From Oscillospiraceae bacterium (GTDB taxonomy: Bacteria; Bacillota; Clostridia; Oscillospirales; Oscillospiraceae): a DNA stretch of 64,000 nucleotides. The position numbers and the translations under genes were made by a program. The notes beneath the pieces were generated by a model that saw only the letters and a list, made by a program, of their open reading frames with translations, ran no database searches and was not told the DNA's origin. Positions 33,585 to 43,484 of this stretch are shown piece by piece (position 1 is the first letter of the stretch; every line of letters starts with the position of its first letter). The stretch covers positions 1-64,000 of the forward strand of contig JAFZRS010000026.1 of NCBI GenBank assembly GCA_017619715.1. The letters are read 5' to 3'.

Positions 33585-35581
33585 AGGTCATACTGGCTAA
33601 GAGCGCCGGCTTCTGCTACGGCGTGAAGCGGGCGGTGGACATGGCGGAAAAAACAGCCGCCGAGCGCGGCGGCTGTGTGATGCTGGGCAGCATTATCCAC
33701 AACGAAAGTGTGGTGGAGCGCCTGCGCTCACTGGGCGCGCGGCAAGTGGACAGCGCGGACGACATCACAGCCGGCGATACGGTGCTTATTCGCGCCCACG
33801 GCGAGCGAAAAGACACCATTGAGCAACTGCGCGATTTGGGCGCGGAGTGTGTGGACGCTACCTGCCCCAACGTCCTGCGAGTGCAGCAGATCGTGGCGCA
33901 GGCGGACGAGGAGGGACGCATACCGGTGCTGATCGGTGAGCCGCACCACCCGGAGGTGGTGGGTGTTGCCAGTTGGTCGGCGCGCTCACAGGTTTTTTCC
34001 GGTCCGGAGGAATTGCGGCAATGGTTGGCGCAAGACCTGTCCCGGCGTGATCTGCCCATCACAGCGGTGGCGCAAACCACCTGTATTCGGGCAATTTGGG
34101 AGGCTTGCGCAGAAATTTTAAAAAAAGAGTGTACAAACGCGAAATTATTTGATACAATATGCAATGCTACGCATAAGCGTCAGGCGGAAGCGGCAGATCT
34201 GGCCGCGTCTGTCGACGCGATGGTCGTGGTCGGAGATCGTAAAAGTGCCAACACCAAACATTTGACGGAGATTTGCAGTCAGAGGTGTTCCCGCGTCCTT
34301 CAAATCGAAAGGGCGGAGGAACTCCCGCCGGATTTTCTTACCGGATGTTCTGTGGCAGGCCTTACGGCCGGCGCGTCCACACCGGCGTGCATCATTAAGG
34401 AGGTATATACAACGATGAGCGAAGAAATCAAGACCACAGAACTGAGCGAGGAGAGCTTTGAGCAAATGCTTGACAAGTCCTTCAAGACTTTGAATACAGG
34501 AGAGAAGGTCACCGGAATCGTCACGGCAATCGGCCCCACCGAAGTGCAGGTCGATCTGGGCTGTAAACAGGCCGGATACATCGCCGTGGAAGAGCTGTCC
34601 GCCGATCCCAACGCCAAACCCGAGGACGTGGTGAAGGTCGGCGACGAGATCGAAACGTACATTATCCGCGTCAACGACGTGGAAGGTTATGCCATGCTGT
34701 CCAAGAAGCGTCTGGACGCCGTGAAGGTCTGGGAGGACATCGAACAGGCGCGCGAGGAGAAGGTGACGCTGGAAGGTAAAGTCACCGAGGAGAACAAGGG
34801 CGGTATCGTTGTCAATGTCAAGGGCGTTCGGGTGTTCGTTCCCGCGTCCCAGAGCGGCCAGCCCCGCGGCGCGGATCTGAGCGAAATGATCGGTCAGACC
34901 GTTTCCCTGCGTATTACCGAGGTCAATCGTGCCCGCCGCCGCGTGGTGGGTTCCATTCGCGAGGTGAGCTATGAAGCACGCCGCGCCGCCCAGGCTGAGA
35001 TCTGGAACAGTATTGAGGTTGGCAAGCGTTATACCGGTACCGTCAAGTCCATGACCTCCTACGGCGTATTTGTGGACATTGGCGGCGTGGACGGCATGGT
35101 GCATATCTCCGAATTGAGCTGGAGTCGCATCAAGAATCCCGCTGAGGTTTGCTCGGTGGGCGATACGCTGGATGTGTACGTCATCTCCTTCGATCCTGAG
35201 AAGCACAAGATTTCTCTGGGCGTGAAGGATCACAGCGCCGATCCCTGGGCGAAGTTCATGGAAACCTATAAGGTCGGCGATACGGCATCTGTACGCATTG
35301 TGAAGCTGATGGACTTCGGCGCGTTTGCCGAGGTCGTACCCGGCGTGGACGGGTTGATCCACATTTCCCAGATCGCGGATCGCCGCGTTGAAGAACCGGG
35401 CGACGTACTTGCCGAGGGTGATGTGGTAGATGCCAAGATCACCGCTGTGGACGAGGAGAAGCATAAGATCTCCCTGTCGATCCGGGCGTTGCTGACTCCT
35501 GCCGTTCCTTCTGTGGAAGAAGATTCCGCCGAGGAAGAGCCTGCGGAGGAAACTGCCGCCGAGGAAACTACCGAGGAGTAA
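33581..35581 (+). CDS. ispH-rpsA: Bifunctional HMBPP reductase (IspH) - ribosomal protein S1 fusion
   Basis: The 666-residue product joins two enzymes. Residues 1-278 are IspH, the last MEP-pathway step making IPP/DMAPP, with the three 4Fe-4S cysteines C12, C95 and C194. Residues about 303-630 are four S1 RNA-binding repeats (starts near 303, 388, 474 and 558), then an acidic Glu-rich tail. Bifunctional IspH-S1 proteins are known in Clostridia. At the junction a strong AAGGAGG (34397-34403) stands 11 bases before an in-frame ATG at 34415 (Met279), so S1 may also be made alone. A terminator follows at 35592. Confidence 0.96.
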   Translation: MKVILAKSAGFCYGVKRAVDMAEKTAAERGGCVMLGSIIHNESVVERLRSLGARQVDSADDITAGDTVLIRAHGERKDTIEQLRDLGAECVDATCPNVLRVQQIVAQADEEGRIPVLIGEPHHPEVVGVASWSARSQVFSGPEELRQWLAQDLSRRDLPITAVAQTTCIRAIWEACAEILKKECTNAKLFDTICNATHKRQAEAADLAASVDAMVVVGDRKSANTKHLTEICSQRCSRVLQIERAEELPPDFLTGCSVAGLTAGASTPACIIKEVYTTMSEEIKTTELSEESFEQMLDKSFKTLNTGEKVTGIVTAIGPTEVQVDLGCKQAGYIAVEELSADPNAKPEDVVKVGDEIETYIIRVNDVEGYAMLSKKRLDAVKVWEDIEQAREEKVTLEGKVTEENKGGIVVNVKGVRVFVPASQSGQPRGADLSEMIGQTVSLRITEVNRARRRVVGSIREVSYEARRAAQAEIWNSIEVGKRYTGTVKSMTSYGVFVDIGGVDGMVHISELSWSRIKNPAEVCSVGDTLDVYVISFDPEKHKISLGVKDHSADPWAKFMETYKVGDTASVRIVKLMDFGAFAEVVPGVDGLIHISQIADRRVEEPGDVLAEGDVVDAKITAVDEEKHKISLSIRALLTPAVPSVEEDSAEEEPAEETAAEETTEE

Positions 35582-35591
35582 TATACTGCTA

Positions 35592-35628
35592 AAAAGAGAG
35601 CCTGCGCCGAACGCGCAGGCTCTCTTTT
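35592..35628 (+). terminator. Terminator of the M50-to-rpsA run
   Basis: A 16-bp perfect stem (35592-35607 with 35613-35628), a five-base loop and a terminal TTTT. Confidence 0.95.
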
Positions 35629-35669
35629 CCTATATCCTCTCCACCGGGCGGAAAACTGCCTCTTTCACC

Positions 35670-35698
35670 TTGCATGTGAGGATATTCTTTTGTATAAT
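35670..35698 (+). promoter_or_regulatory. Promoter of ispD-ispF
   Basis: TTGCAT (35670-35675), 17-bp spacer, TATAAT (35693-35698). Confidence 0.8.
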
Positions 35699-35736
35699 GA
35701 CCGTAGGAAACGCGACAAGACAGGAGCGTGAGCATC

Positions 35737-36474
35737 ATGGGAAAAATCTGGGACACCATACGTGGTATACAGGATAAGCGCCGACCGTTCTGCACGGCGA
35801 TCATCGCCGCCGCCGGACATTCCCGCCGCATGGGCGGAGGCAATAAACTGCTGATGGAACTGGCAGGCGAACCGGTTTTGCTGCATACGCTCCGTGCAGT
35901 GGATCAGGCGGCACTGGTGGACGAGATCGTGGTGGCTGCGCAGGAGGAATCGCTGTTGGAAGTGGCGGATCTGTGCAGCCGCGCGGGAATCCAAAAAAGC
36001 GTACGCGTGATACGGGGCGGCGAGAGCCGCACCGCCTCCGTGCTGGCGGCGGCGGCAGAGGCGGACCCCCGGGCGGAGCTCCTGGCGGTACACGACGGTG
36101 CCAGACCGCTGGTGCGCCCGGAGGAGATCGATGATCTGATCCGCCAGGGACTTACCACCTACGCCGTGGCGCCCGCCGTGCCCATCGCCGACACAGTAAA
36201 GGTGGCGGGGGAGGACGGAAAGGTGCTGTCTACACCGGATAGAAGTATGCTCTATGGCATTCGTACGCCGCAGGTGTTTCAGGCGGATCTTCTTCGCGCC
36301 GCCTTGCAGTCCGCGCTGGATTCCGGTGCGGAAATAACGGACGATTGCTCCGCTGTAGAGCGGCTTGGCAAGGAAGTTTACTTGACACCCGGTGATCCGG
36401 AGAATATTAAGATCACCACGCCGTTGGACCTTGTCGTTGCAGAGGCAATTTTAGAGAGGAGGGGGCGGAATTGA
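35737..36474 (+). CDS. ispD: 2-C-methyl-D-erythritol 4-phosphate cytidylyltransferase
   Basis: It converts MEP plus CTP to CDP-ME. The 245-residue protein has the nucleotide-binding [14 protein letters not shown] motif (residues near 23-36), the conserved VHDGARPLV, and [10 protein letters not shown] in the C-terminal third. ATG 35737 has AGGAG ten bases upstream; GTG 35728 touches the SD and is less likely. It overlaps ispF by four bases. With ispF and the ispH fusion the window holds three MEP-pathway steps. Confidence 0.95.
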   Translation: MGKIWDTIRGIQDKRRPFCTAIIAAAGHSRRMGGGNKLLMELAGEPVLLHTLRAVDQAALVDEIVVAAQEESLLEVADLCSRAGIQKSVRVIRGGESRTASVLAAAAEADPRAELLAVHDGARPLVRPEEIDDLIRQGLTTYAVAPAVPIADTVKVAGEDGKVLSTPDRSMLYGIRTPQVFQADLLRAALQSALDSGAEITDDCSAVERLGKEVYLTPGDPENIKITTPLDLVVAEAILERRGRN

Positions 36475-36953
36475 TCGGTCTGCGTATCGGACACGGATAC
36501 GACGTACACCGTCTCGCCGCCGGACGGAAACTGATACTGGGCGGAGTGGAGATCCCGTGGGAACAGGGATTGGACGGTCATTCCGACGCGGACGTACTGC
36601 TTCACGCGGTGATGGACGCGCTGTTGGGCGCGGCGGCGTTGGGGGATATCGGTACGCTTTTCCCGGATACCGATCCGAACTATTTGGGGGCGTCCAGCGT
36701 GGAATTGCTGCGCCGCGTGAACCAGGAACTGACACAGCGCCGTTGGCAGGTGGTCAATGTGGACGCCACGCTGATTGCCCAACGTCCCAAAATACTGCCG
36801 TATCGGGACGCTATGCGGCGGAACATTGCCGCGGCGCTGGGCGTAGATGTGGCGCAGATCAGCGTAAAAGCCACCACGGAGGAACATTTAGGGTTTACAG
36901 GTGACGGCAGCGGCATGGCGGCCCATGCGGTGGCGATGATAGAGAAGATATAG
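36471..36953 (+). CDS. ispF: 2-C-methyl-D-erythritol 2,4-cyclodiphosphate synthase
   Basis: It closes CDP-ME2P to MEcPP with release of CMP. The 160-residue protein has the zinc ligands in GHGYDVHRL and the conserved [20 protein letters not shown] and [10 protein letters not shown]. The start is TTG 36471, overlapping the ispD stop. It ends the small operon, with a terminator 12 bases on. Confidence 0.97.
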   Translation: MIGLRIGHGYDVHRLAAGRKLILGGVEIPWEQGLDGHSDADVLLHAVMDALLGAAALGDIGTLFPDTDPNYLGASSVELLRRVNQELTQRRWQVVNVDATLIAQRPKILPYRDAMRRNIAAALGVDVAQISVKATTEEHLGFTGDGSGMAAHAVAMIEKI

Positions 36954-36965
36954 CGATAAAAGGGG

Positions 36966-37001
36966 AGAGATCCGGCACATGAAAGCCGGGTCTCTTTTTT
37001 T
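36966..37001 (+). terminator. Terminator of ispD-ispF
   Basis: Stem AGAGATCCGGC (36966-36976) with GCCGGGTCTCT (36985-36995, one G-U), then a T-run. Confidence 0.9.
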
Positions 37002-37049
37002 CACCTGCTCTATCCGGTTTTCATAAGATGACCTGTGAGGAGGTGTACA

Positions 37050-37301
37050 ATGGAATACTATCTTTTGATCGCTCGATCTGTCACCCATGCACAGCGTATG
37101 ATGCGCGCGCTGCAGGGGTGTTCTATCCGCGCGGCGATGTTTCGCGCACCCGCCGGACTGACCAACAGGGGCTGCAGTTATGCCCTCCGCGTGCGTGCAG
37201 AACGGCGGCAGGAGGCACAGGACTGTCTGGATCGTGCCGGTCTGCGTCCGACGGCTGTTTTTAAACGCGAGGGGAACCGTTACGTTGAGGTGAGCGTATG
37301 A
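37050..37301 (+). CDS. DUF3343 protein (putative Se/S carrier-like)
   Basis: The 83-residue protein belongs to DUF3343, sometimes called 'putative Se/S carrier-like'. It starts with EYYLLIARSVTHAQRM and has Cys residues at positions 24 (GCS) and 42 (GCSYAL) that could carry sulfur or selenium. A strong GAGGAGG lies before ATG 37050. It overlaps the cysteine desulfurase gene by four bases, which supports a sulfur/selenium relay role (inference). Confidence 0.85.
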   Translation: MEYYLLIARSVTHAQRMMRALQGCSIRAAMFRAPAGLTNRGCSYALRVRAERRQEAQDCLDRAGLRPTAVFKREGNRYVEVSV

Positions 37302-38434
37302 TTTATTTTGACGCGGCGGCTACCACGCTGGAAAAACCGGACGCGGTTCGTATCGCGTCGGCGCGGGCAATGGGGTCGATGAGTTCGCCGGGACGCGGCG
37401 GACACCCGGCGTCCCGGGCGGCGGAGGAGACCGCCTATCGTTGCCGCTGTGAAGCGGCGGAGCTGTTTGGTATGCAAGAGCCGGAGCACGTGATCTTCAC
37501 CGGCAACGCTACCCACGCATTGAATATCGCCATCGGAACCGTAGTGGCGGCAGGGAGCCGCGTGATCGTATCCGGCTATGAGCATAACGCGGTGACAAGA
37601 CCGCTTCACGCTGTCCCTGATCTGCACGTGACGGTGGTGGACACGCCGCCTTTTGATCCGGAGGGAATGGCGGCGGAGTTTGAAACCGCCATATCCAGGG
37701 GCGCCGATGCGGTGATTTGCAATCACGTTTCCAATGTCTTCGGGTGCGTGCAGCCGGTGGAAGAGATTGCCCGAAGCTGCCGCCGTCACGGCGTGCCGCT
37801 GATTGTAGACGCCTCTCAATCCGCCGGCGTACTGCCGGTGCGAATGGACGAATGGGGCGCGGCATTTGTGGCAATGCCCGGGCACAAGGGGCTGTACGGG
37901 CCGCAGGGAACGGGTCTGCTGCTGTGCGGCATGAGCGCCCAACCGATCCTTTTCGGAGGCACGGGCAGTGCCTCCCGCGTGCAGGATATGCCGGAAGAAC
38001 TCCCGGACCGTTTAGAGGCGGGTACCCACAATATGCCGGGAATTGCCGGACTGCTGGAGGGGATCCGTTTTGTCCGGAGAAAAGGGACGGAAACGATTGC
38101 CGATCATGCCCGGCATCTAACGCGCCGCTGCGCCCTTCGCCTAAGGGAACTGCCCGGCGTGCGTCTGTTTGCCGCGGAGGATCCCGCCCGTCAGGCAGGT
38201 GTACTGTCCTTTACCGTGGACGGCCGCGATCCGGAGGAACTGGCGGAACAACTGGCACGGCGGGGGATCGCCGTTCGAGCAGGGCTGCAATGCGCGCCGC
38301 TGGCGCATCAAACGGTCGGCACGCTGCCGGACGGAACGGTACGCGTGAGTTTTTCTGCATTCAACACAGCGGCGCAGGTGGATCGCTTTAGCTGGGAATT
38401 GCGCGCCATACTGCGTGAAAAAGTAACACTTTAG
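37298..38434 (+). CDS. Class V aminotransferase, cysteine desulfurase type
   Basis: A PLP enzyme of 378 residues that should release sulfur (or selenium) from cysteine (selenocysteine). It starts with IYFDAAATTLEKP, has the PLP-Lys motif PGHKGLYGPQGTG and the HNAVTRPLH segment, and keeps the catalytic-loop Cys in RAGLQCAPLAH, a short-loop (group II, CsdB/SufS-like) layout. DUF3343 directly upstream is a recurrent partner in anaerobes and suggests a dedicated S/Se carrier pair rather than general Fe-S assembly; no suf/isc genes are nearby. Confidence 0.92.
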   Translation: MIYFDAAATTLEKPDAVRIASARAMGSMSSPGRGGHPASRAAEETAYRCRCEAAELFGMQEPEHVIFTGNATHALNIAIGTVVAAGSRVIVSGYEHNAVTRPLHAVPDLHVTVVDTPPFDPEGMAAEFETAISRGADAVICNHVSNVFGCVQPVEEIARSCRRHGVPLIVDASQSAGVLPVRMDEWGAAFVAMPGHKGLYGPQGTGLLLCGMSAQPILFGGTGSASRVQDMPEELPDRLEAGTHNMPGIAGLLEGIRFVRRKGTETIADHARHLTRRCALRLRELPGVRLFAAEDPARQAGVLSFTVDGRDPEELAEQLARRGIAVRAGLQCAPLAHQTVGTLPDGTVRVSFSAFNTAAQVDRFSWELRAILREKVTL

Positions 38435-38448
38435 ACATACAATTTTTG

Positions 38449-38477
38449 TTGCAATCTCCTGATGTTTCCTATATAAT
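38449..38477 (+). promoter_or_regulatory. Promoter of cdaA run
   Basis: TTGCAA (38449-38454), 17-bp spacer, TATAAT (38472-38477). Confidence 0.8.
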
Positions 38478-38512
38478 AATAATATCCATCAATATGCATA
38501 ATTGGAGAGAGT

Positions 38513-39406
38513 ATGCTTATGGATAAGATCTTATCTGTACTGGAGAATATCGGGAGATACTTGCTGCTGATCCGCCCTGTGGACATTCTGGACGTGGCTA
38601 TCATCGCGTTTTTGATCTATAAACTGCTGAAGCTGGTCAAGAGTAAACGGGCGGAGAACATACTCAAAGGCGTGGCGGTCTTTTTGCTGGCGCTGTGGGT
38701 CAGTCAAGTACTTCAACTTAACGCCATCAACTATGTGCTCACCCATATCGTGGAGTGGGGCGTTCTGGCGTTGATCGTCCTGTTCCAACCGGAACTGCGG
38801 CAGCTGTTAGAGAACGTGGGCAGCCGCGATCTCCGGATGCTGCGGCTTTTCACGCCTGAGGAACGGGACAGCGCTATGGAGGGCACTATCGATCAAACGG
38901 TGCTGGCATGTACAGAGATGGCGAAAGAGCGTACAGGCGCACTGATCGTCTTTGAACGCAAGATCCTGCTGGACGACATGGTGCGTACAGGCACCATACT
39001 GGATGCATCGGTATCCGGGGAATTGCTTAAAAATATCTTTTTTGTTAAAGCGCCCATGCACGACGGCGCGGTGGTGATCCGGGAAGGCCGCATTTTAGGC
39101 GCCGGCTGTATGCTGCCGCTGTCCAATAACAGCAATTTAAGCCGCGATCTGGGTATGCGGCATCGGGCAGGCATCGGCATGAGCGAGAACTCGGACGCGG
39201 TGGTAGTGATTATCTCGGAGGAGACAGGCTCTATCTCGGTGGCGCTGGGCGGTATGCTCAAACGCCACCTGATGCCCGAGACACTGGGTAAGCTCTTGCG
39301 CAACGAGCTGCTGCCTGCGCCGGAGGAGAAATCGGACAAGCCGCGCGCTGGGCTGATTGCCCTGCTGCGTAACCGGAGAAAGGGGGCGCAGGATGGAGAA
39401 GAGTAA
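38513..39406 (+). CDS. cdaA: Diadenylate cyclase CdaA
   Basis: It makes c-di-AMP from two ATP at the membrane. The 297-residue protein has three N-terminal transmembrane helices (about 20-95) and a DAC domain with the catalytic DGA in APMHDGAVVI and RHR in MRHRAGIGMSE. ATG 38513 (GGAG five bases before) is used; ATG 38519 is an alternative. It is followed by its regulator cdaR with a 14-base overlap. Confidence 0.96.
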   Translation: MLMDKILSVLENIGRYLLLIRPVDILDVAIIAFLIYKLLKLVKSKRAENILKGVAVFLLALWVSQVLQLNAINYVLTHIVEWGVLALIVLFQPELRQLLENVGSRDLRMLRLFTPEERDSAMEGTIDQTVLACTEMAKERTGALIVFERKILLDDMVRTGTILDASVSGELLKNIFFVKAPMHDGAVVIREGRILGAGCMLPLSNNSNLSRDLGMRHRAGIGMSENSDAVVVIISEETGSISVALGGMLKRHLMPETLGKLLRNELLPAPEEKSDKPRAGLIALLRNRRKGAQDGEE

Positions 39407-40643
39407 GAGCAGAATAACCCTGCGGATCATTCTGTCTGTTCTGGCTGCCATCGCCATCTGGCTATATGTGGATATAGGGCAGGCCACCACGGTCAAAACC
39501 ACCATTCGCGGTATTCCCGTGGAGTTTTCCGGAGAAAACGGCGCGCTGGCAGACAACGGCTTGATGCTGCTGGACGGATACGACGCCACTGTGGATCTGC
39601 GCATCGAAGGTCCGCGCAGTGAGCTGTGGAAACTGAGCCGGGACGCGATCCGTATCGTGGCGGATACTTCCGGCATCACCGATACGGGCGTGCAGTCCCT
39701 GTCCTATCAGATTGTCTATCCCGACAGCGTGTCCGGCGGCAATTTGAAGGTGGACTGGCGCAGCGCCTACACCGTTACGGTCACCGTGGGGGATCTCTAT
39801 ACCAAGGAAGTGCCCGTCTATTGTGACGTAACAGGTCCTGTGGCGGACGGCTTTTTAGCCGAGGAAGCAGAGCTGGATCCGGTGAAACTGTTACTGCGGG
39901 GACAGCGGGACGACCTTCTGAATATCAGCTACGCCAAGGTGGAGCTGAACGTGGAAGGCGCCAACAAGACGGTGGTGCAGGGCATCGCCTATACGCTCTA
40001 CGACTACAACGATATTCCCGTGGAAAACAGCAATATCCGGGCGGATACCAAAATGATCCAGGTGACACTGCCGGTCAAAACCACCAAGACGGTGCCGCTG
40101 CGGCTTATATATGAGGAAGCCCCCGGTTCCACGCGGGAACAGATGGAATGTACCGTGGTACCGAGCAGTGTGACGCTCAAGGGCGATAAGGATACACTGG
40201 CGAATATTGACTTCATCGTGTTGGATACACTTTATCTGCAGGATCTTCAGCCCTATCAAACGCTGTCGTATCCCATTACCGTGCCGGACGGCACCGAGCT
40301 GATGGACGATACACGGGAGGCAGTTGTTACCGTTGTGGTCAGCGGTGTGATCGAACGCACGCTGGCGGTGACGGACTTCGCTTTTGACAATCTGCCCGAG
40401 GGACTTACCGCCGCGGCTGTGACCGAACAGCTTCGCATTACGCTGCGGGGTCTGACGGAGGAGATTGAGGCGCTGTCGGCGGAGGACCTGACAGTCCGGG
40501 CGGATCTGTCTGCGGTGAACGCCGCCGGAAACTATACCGTTCCGGTCACTGTTTCGCTCAGAGGTTACAGCAACGTCAGCGCCAAGGGAAGCTATCAGAT
40601 CATTGTGAACGTAACCGCCGCGCAGGAGGAGACAGATGGATAG
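39393..40643 (+). CDS. cdaR: YbbR-domain regulator of CdaA (CdaR)
   Basis: The 416-residue protein has one N-terminal transmembrane helix (about residues 8-28) and a long extracytoplasmic part made of repeated YbbR domains (four roughly 80-residue units, recurring xVxVxG...V patterns). CdaR binds and regulates CdaA in Firmicutes. It starts inside the end of cdaA. In Bacillus cdaA-cdaR is followed by glmM; here glmM is absent and an RseC-like gene follows. Confidence 0.93.
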   Translation: MEKSKSRITLRIILSVLAAIAIWLYVDIGQATTVKTTIRGIPVEFSGENGALADNGLMLLDGYDATVDLRIEGPRSELWKLSRDAIRIVADTSGITDTGVQSLSYQIVYPDSVSGGNLKVDWRSAYTVTVTVGDLYTKEVPVYCDVTGPVADGFLAEEAELDPVKLLLRGQRDDLLNISYAKVELNVEGANKTVVQGIAYTLYDYNDIPVENSNIRADTKMIQVTLPVKTTKTVPLRLIYEEAPGSTREQMECTVVPSSVTLKGDKDTLANIDFIVLDTLYLQDLQPYQTLSYPITVPDGTELMDDTREAVVTVVVSGVIERTLAVTDFAFDNLPEGLTAAAVTEQLRITLRGLTEEIEALSAEDLTVRADLSAVNAAGNYTVPVTVSLRGYSNVSAKGSYQIIVNVTAAQEETDG

Positions 40644-40664
40644 GGCGCGAAGGAGTGGAATAAT

Positions 40665-41069
40665 ATGACCCAGGTCGCCACAGTGGAGGAAATCTTGTCC
40701 GGGGATCTCGTTCGGATCTGCGTAGCGCGCAAAACCGCCTGCGGACACGACTGTGAACAGTGTGCCGGGTGCGGCGTGACAGGTGCGGCGGTCTGCGTCC
40801 AGGCCAGAAATCCCGTGGGTGCCGTGCCGGGACAGAAGGTTCTGGTGCAGAGCGGTACGGGAAAGGTTCTGGGCGTGGCGGCGCTGGTATATCTCCTGCC
40901 GCTGGTCGGTTTTTTGCTGGGTTATTTCTTCTCTGAAGGCTTGGCGGAGACGGTGCGGTATATGATTGCCGCCGTCGGCGCGGCGTTGGCGTTTGTGCCC
41001 AGCGTGTTCTGCGACCGCTACGCCCGCAAGAAGGGAACGCTGGTCTACACCGTCGTGCAGGTACTGTAG
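40665..41069 (+). CDS. RseC/MucC-like membrane protein
   Basis: The 134-residue protein resembles the RseC family: an N-terminal domain with Cys-rich ACGHDCEQCAGCG (about residues 25-37) and two C-terminal transmembrane helices (about 67-85 and 95-113). In other bacteria RseC is linked to SoxR reduction and the Rnf complex; here only redox-linked membrane function can be suggested. SD GAAGGAG is 10 or more bases before ATG 40665. Confidence 0.82.
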   Translation: MTQVATVEEILSGDLVRICVARKTACGHDCEQCAGCGVTGAAVCVQARNPVGAVPGQKVLVQSGTGKVLGVAALVYLLPLVGFLLGYFFSEGLAETVRYMIAAVGAALAFVPSVFCDRYARKKGTLVYTVVQVL

Positions 41070-41070
41070 C

Positions 41071-41937
41071 ATGTTTGGTTATGTGCGCCCTGGGGGGCGG
41101 TTATCAGACGAGGACCGGAAACACTTTCAATCAGCCTACTGCGGTCTGTGCCACACGCTCGGTCGGCGCTGCGGCATGGCGGCACGGCTTATTCTCAACT
41201 ATGATTTCACCTTTTTGGCGATGCTGTTGAGTGAGAGCAGTACGTGCCAAACACGCCGCTGTCCTTTGCACCCTCTGCGCGGACGAGCCTGTGCCTGTCA
41301 GAATGAGGCGCTGGAGCGATCGGCGGATTACAGTGTGATATTGCTGTGGTGGCAGCTGCAAGACGGGATTGCCGATCACGGCTTTTGGGGCGCGATCCGA
41401 TATCGCCTGGCGGCGGCGCTTTTGCGCCGTGCCTATCGCAAGGCAAGATTTGCCCGACCCGGATTCGATGAGAGCGCGCGCCGGGAATTGGCGGAGCTGG
41501 CACGGTTGGAGGCGGAGGGGTGTCCTTCCGTTGACTTGCCGGCGGACCGGTTTGCCCGTCTGCTTGCAGGCATTGCCGGCGAAGAAGAAGGTACGCGCCG
41601 ACGGGTGCTGGAGCAGATGCTCTATCATCTGGGACGCTGGATCTATCTGGCGGACGCGGCGGACGATCTGAAGCGCGATCTGCGTCGGGGAAACTATAAT
41701 CCGCTGGCGCTCCGCTTTGCACATGAAGGCGGCGTACTCACGCCGGAGAGCCGCCAGGAGTTGGGAAAGACGATGGACGGCTCTGTACGCGCCATGGCGG
41801 CGGCATTTGAGCTGGCGGAGTTCGGGGCGTACCGCGGCGTGATCGAGAATGTGATCTATGAGGGACTCTATCTGGTGGGCGCGGCGGTGCTCAACGGTAC
41901 GTTTCGCCGAAGGAAGGGACAGGCAAAGGAGACTTGA
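41071..41937 (+). CDS. DUF5685 family protein
   Basis: The 288-residue protein starts MFGYVRPGGRLSDEDRKHFQSAYCG, characteristic of the DUF5685 family. It holds Cys clusters in the first 75 residues (YCGLCHTLG and four further Cys within 41-74) that could bind a metal, then a helical region reminiscent of the polyprenyl-synthase-type helices with DAADDLKRD near residue 197. The function is unknown. It is directly upstream of a DnaJ-domain gene, a pairing seen in other Clostridia. ATG 41071 follows the previous stop by one base. Confidence 0.82.
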   Translation: MFGYVRPGGRLSDEDRKHFQSAYCGLCHTLGRRCGMAARLILNYDFTFLAMLLSESSTCQTRRCPLHPLRGRACACQNEALERSADYSVILLWWQLQDGIADHGFWGAIRYRLAAALLRRAYRKARFARPGFDESARRELAELARLEAEGCPSVDLPADRFARLLAGIAGEEEGTRRRVLEQMLYHLGRWIYLADAADDLKRDLRRGNYNPLALRFAHEGGVLTPESRQELGKTMDGSVRAMAAAFELAEFGAYRGVIENVIYEGLYLVGAAVLNGTFRRRKGQAKET

Positions 41938-42567
<630 letters not shown>

Positions 42568-42589
42568 TTATACGAAGGAGGAGAGTGCT

Positions 42590-43468
42590 TTGCTCAATAG
42601 CATGACCGGCTACGGTCGGGCGCGGGAGACACTGAACGGACGTGATATTACGGTGGAAATTCGCAGTGTGAATAACCGCTATCTGGACTGCTCTGTGAAG
42701 ATGCCGCGCGCCTATATTTTTGCCGAGGACGCCGTCAAAGGACGGGTGCAAAAGGCGATTTCCCGCGGAAAGGTAGACGTTTTTATCTCCATTGACGCCA
42801 GCGCCGCCGACACCGCGGTGGTATCGGTCAACGAGCCGCTGGCGCGGGGCTACTATATGGCGCTGACAGAGCTGAAAGAGACGTTTTCTCTCCAGGGCGA
42901 CATTACGGCGGCGGCACTTGCCAAGTTCCCCGATGTGTTGTCTATTACCAAGGCGGACGAGGATCTGGAAACAGTATCGGCGGATATCTGCCGCGTGAGC
43001 GATGAAGCGCTCCGCGCCTATAACGCCATGCGCGGCGCCGAAGGCGCGAAGCTCGCGGAGGATATCGCCTCTCGCGCCGCCGCTATCGAGGCGGTGGTGG
43101 AGAAGGTGGAGCTTCGTTCGCCCCAAACGCTGGCAGCATACCGGGAGCGTTTGGAAAACAAGATGCGTGAGGTACTGCAATCCACCGCCATTGATGAGAG
43201 CCGTATCTTGACCGAAGCCGCCATCTACGCCGATAAGATTGCCGTGGACGAGGAGACGGTACGTCTCCACAGCCATCTTGCCCAGCTTCGCCAGATGCTC
43301 CATAGCAACGAACCGGTGGGACGCAAGTTGGATTTCCTCATTCAGGAGATCAACCGGGAGTGCAATACCATCGCCTCCAAGTGCAACGATCTGACCATCG
43401 CGCAGGACGTGGTGCAGATGAAGGCAGAGGTGGAAAAGATCCGGGAACAGGTGCAGAACATCGAATAA
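42590..43468 (+). CDS. yicC: YicC family endoribonuclease
   Basis: The 292-residue protein starts [11 protein letters not shown], typical of YicC, and ends in DUF1732 with REINREC-like [18 protein letters not shown]. YicC proteins have been described as RNA-degrading or small-RNA-linked RNases. The start is TTG 42590 after GAAGGAGGAGA. The order yicC-remA-gmk-rpoZ-priA is the Bacillus order. Confidence 0.95.
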   Translation: MLNSMTGYGRARETLNGRDITVEIRSVNNRYLDCSVKMPRAYIFAEDAVKGRVQKAISRGKVDVFISIDASAADTAVVSVNEPLARGYYMALTELKETFSLQGDITAAALAKFPDVLSITKADEDLETVSADICRVSDEALRAYNAMRGAEGAKLAEDIASRAAAIEAVVEKVELRSPQTLAAYRERLENKMREVLQSTAIDESRILTEAAIYADKIAVDEETVRLHSHLAQLRQMLHSNEPVGRKLDFLIQEINRECNTIASKCNDLTIAQDVVQMKAEVEKIREQVQNIE

Positions 43469-43484
43469 CGAGCGGAGGCAAATA

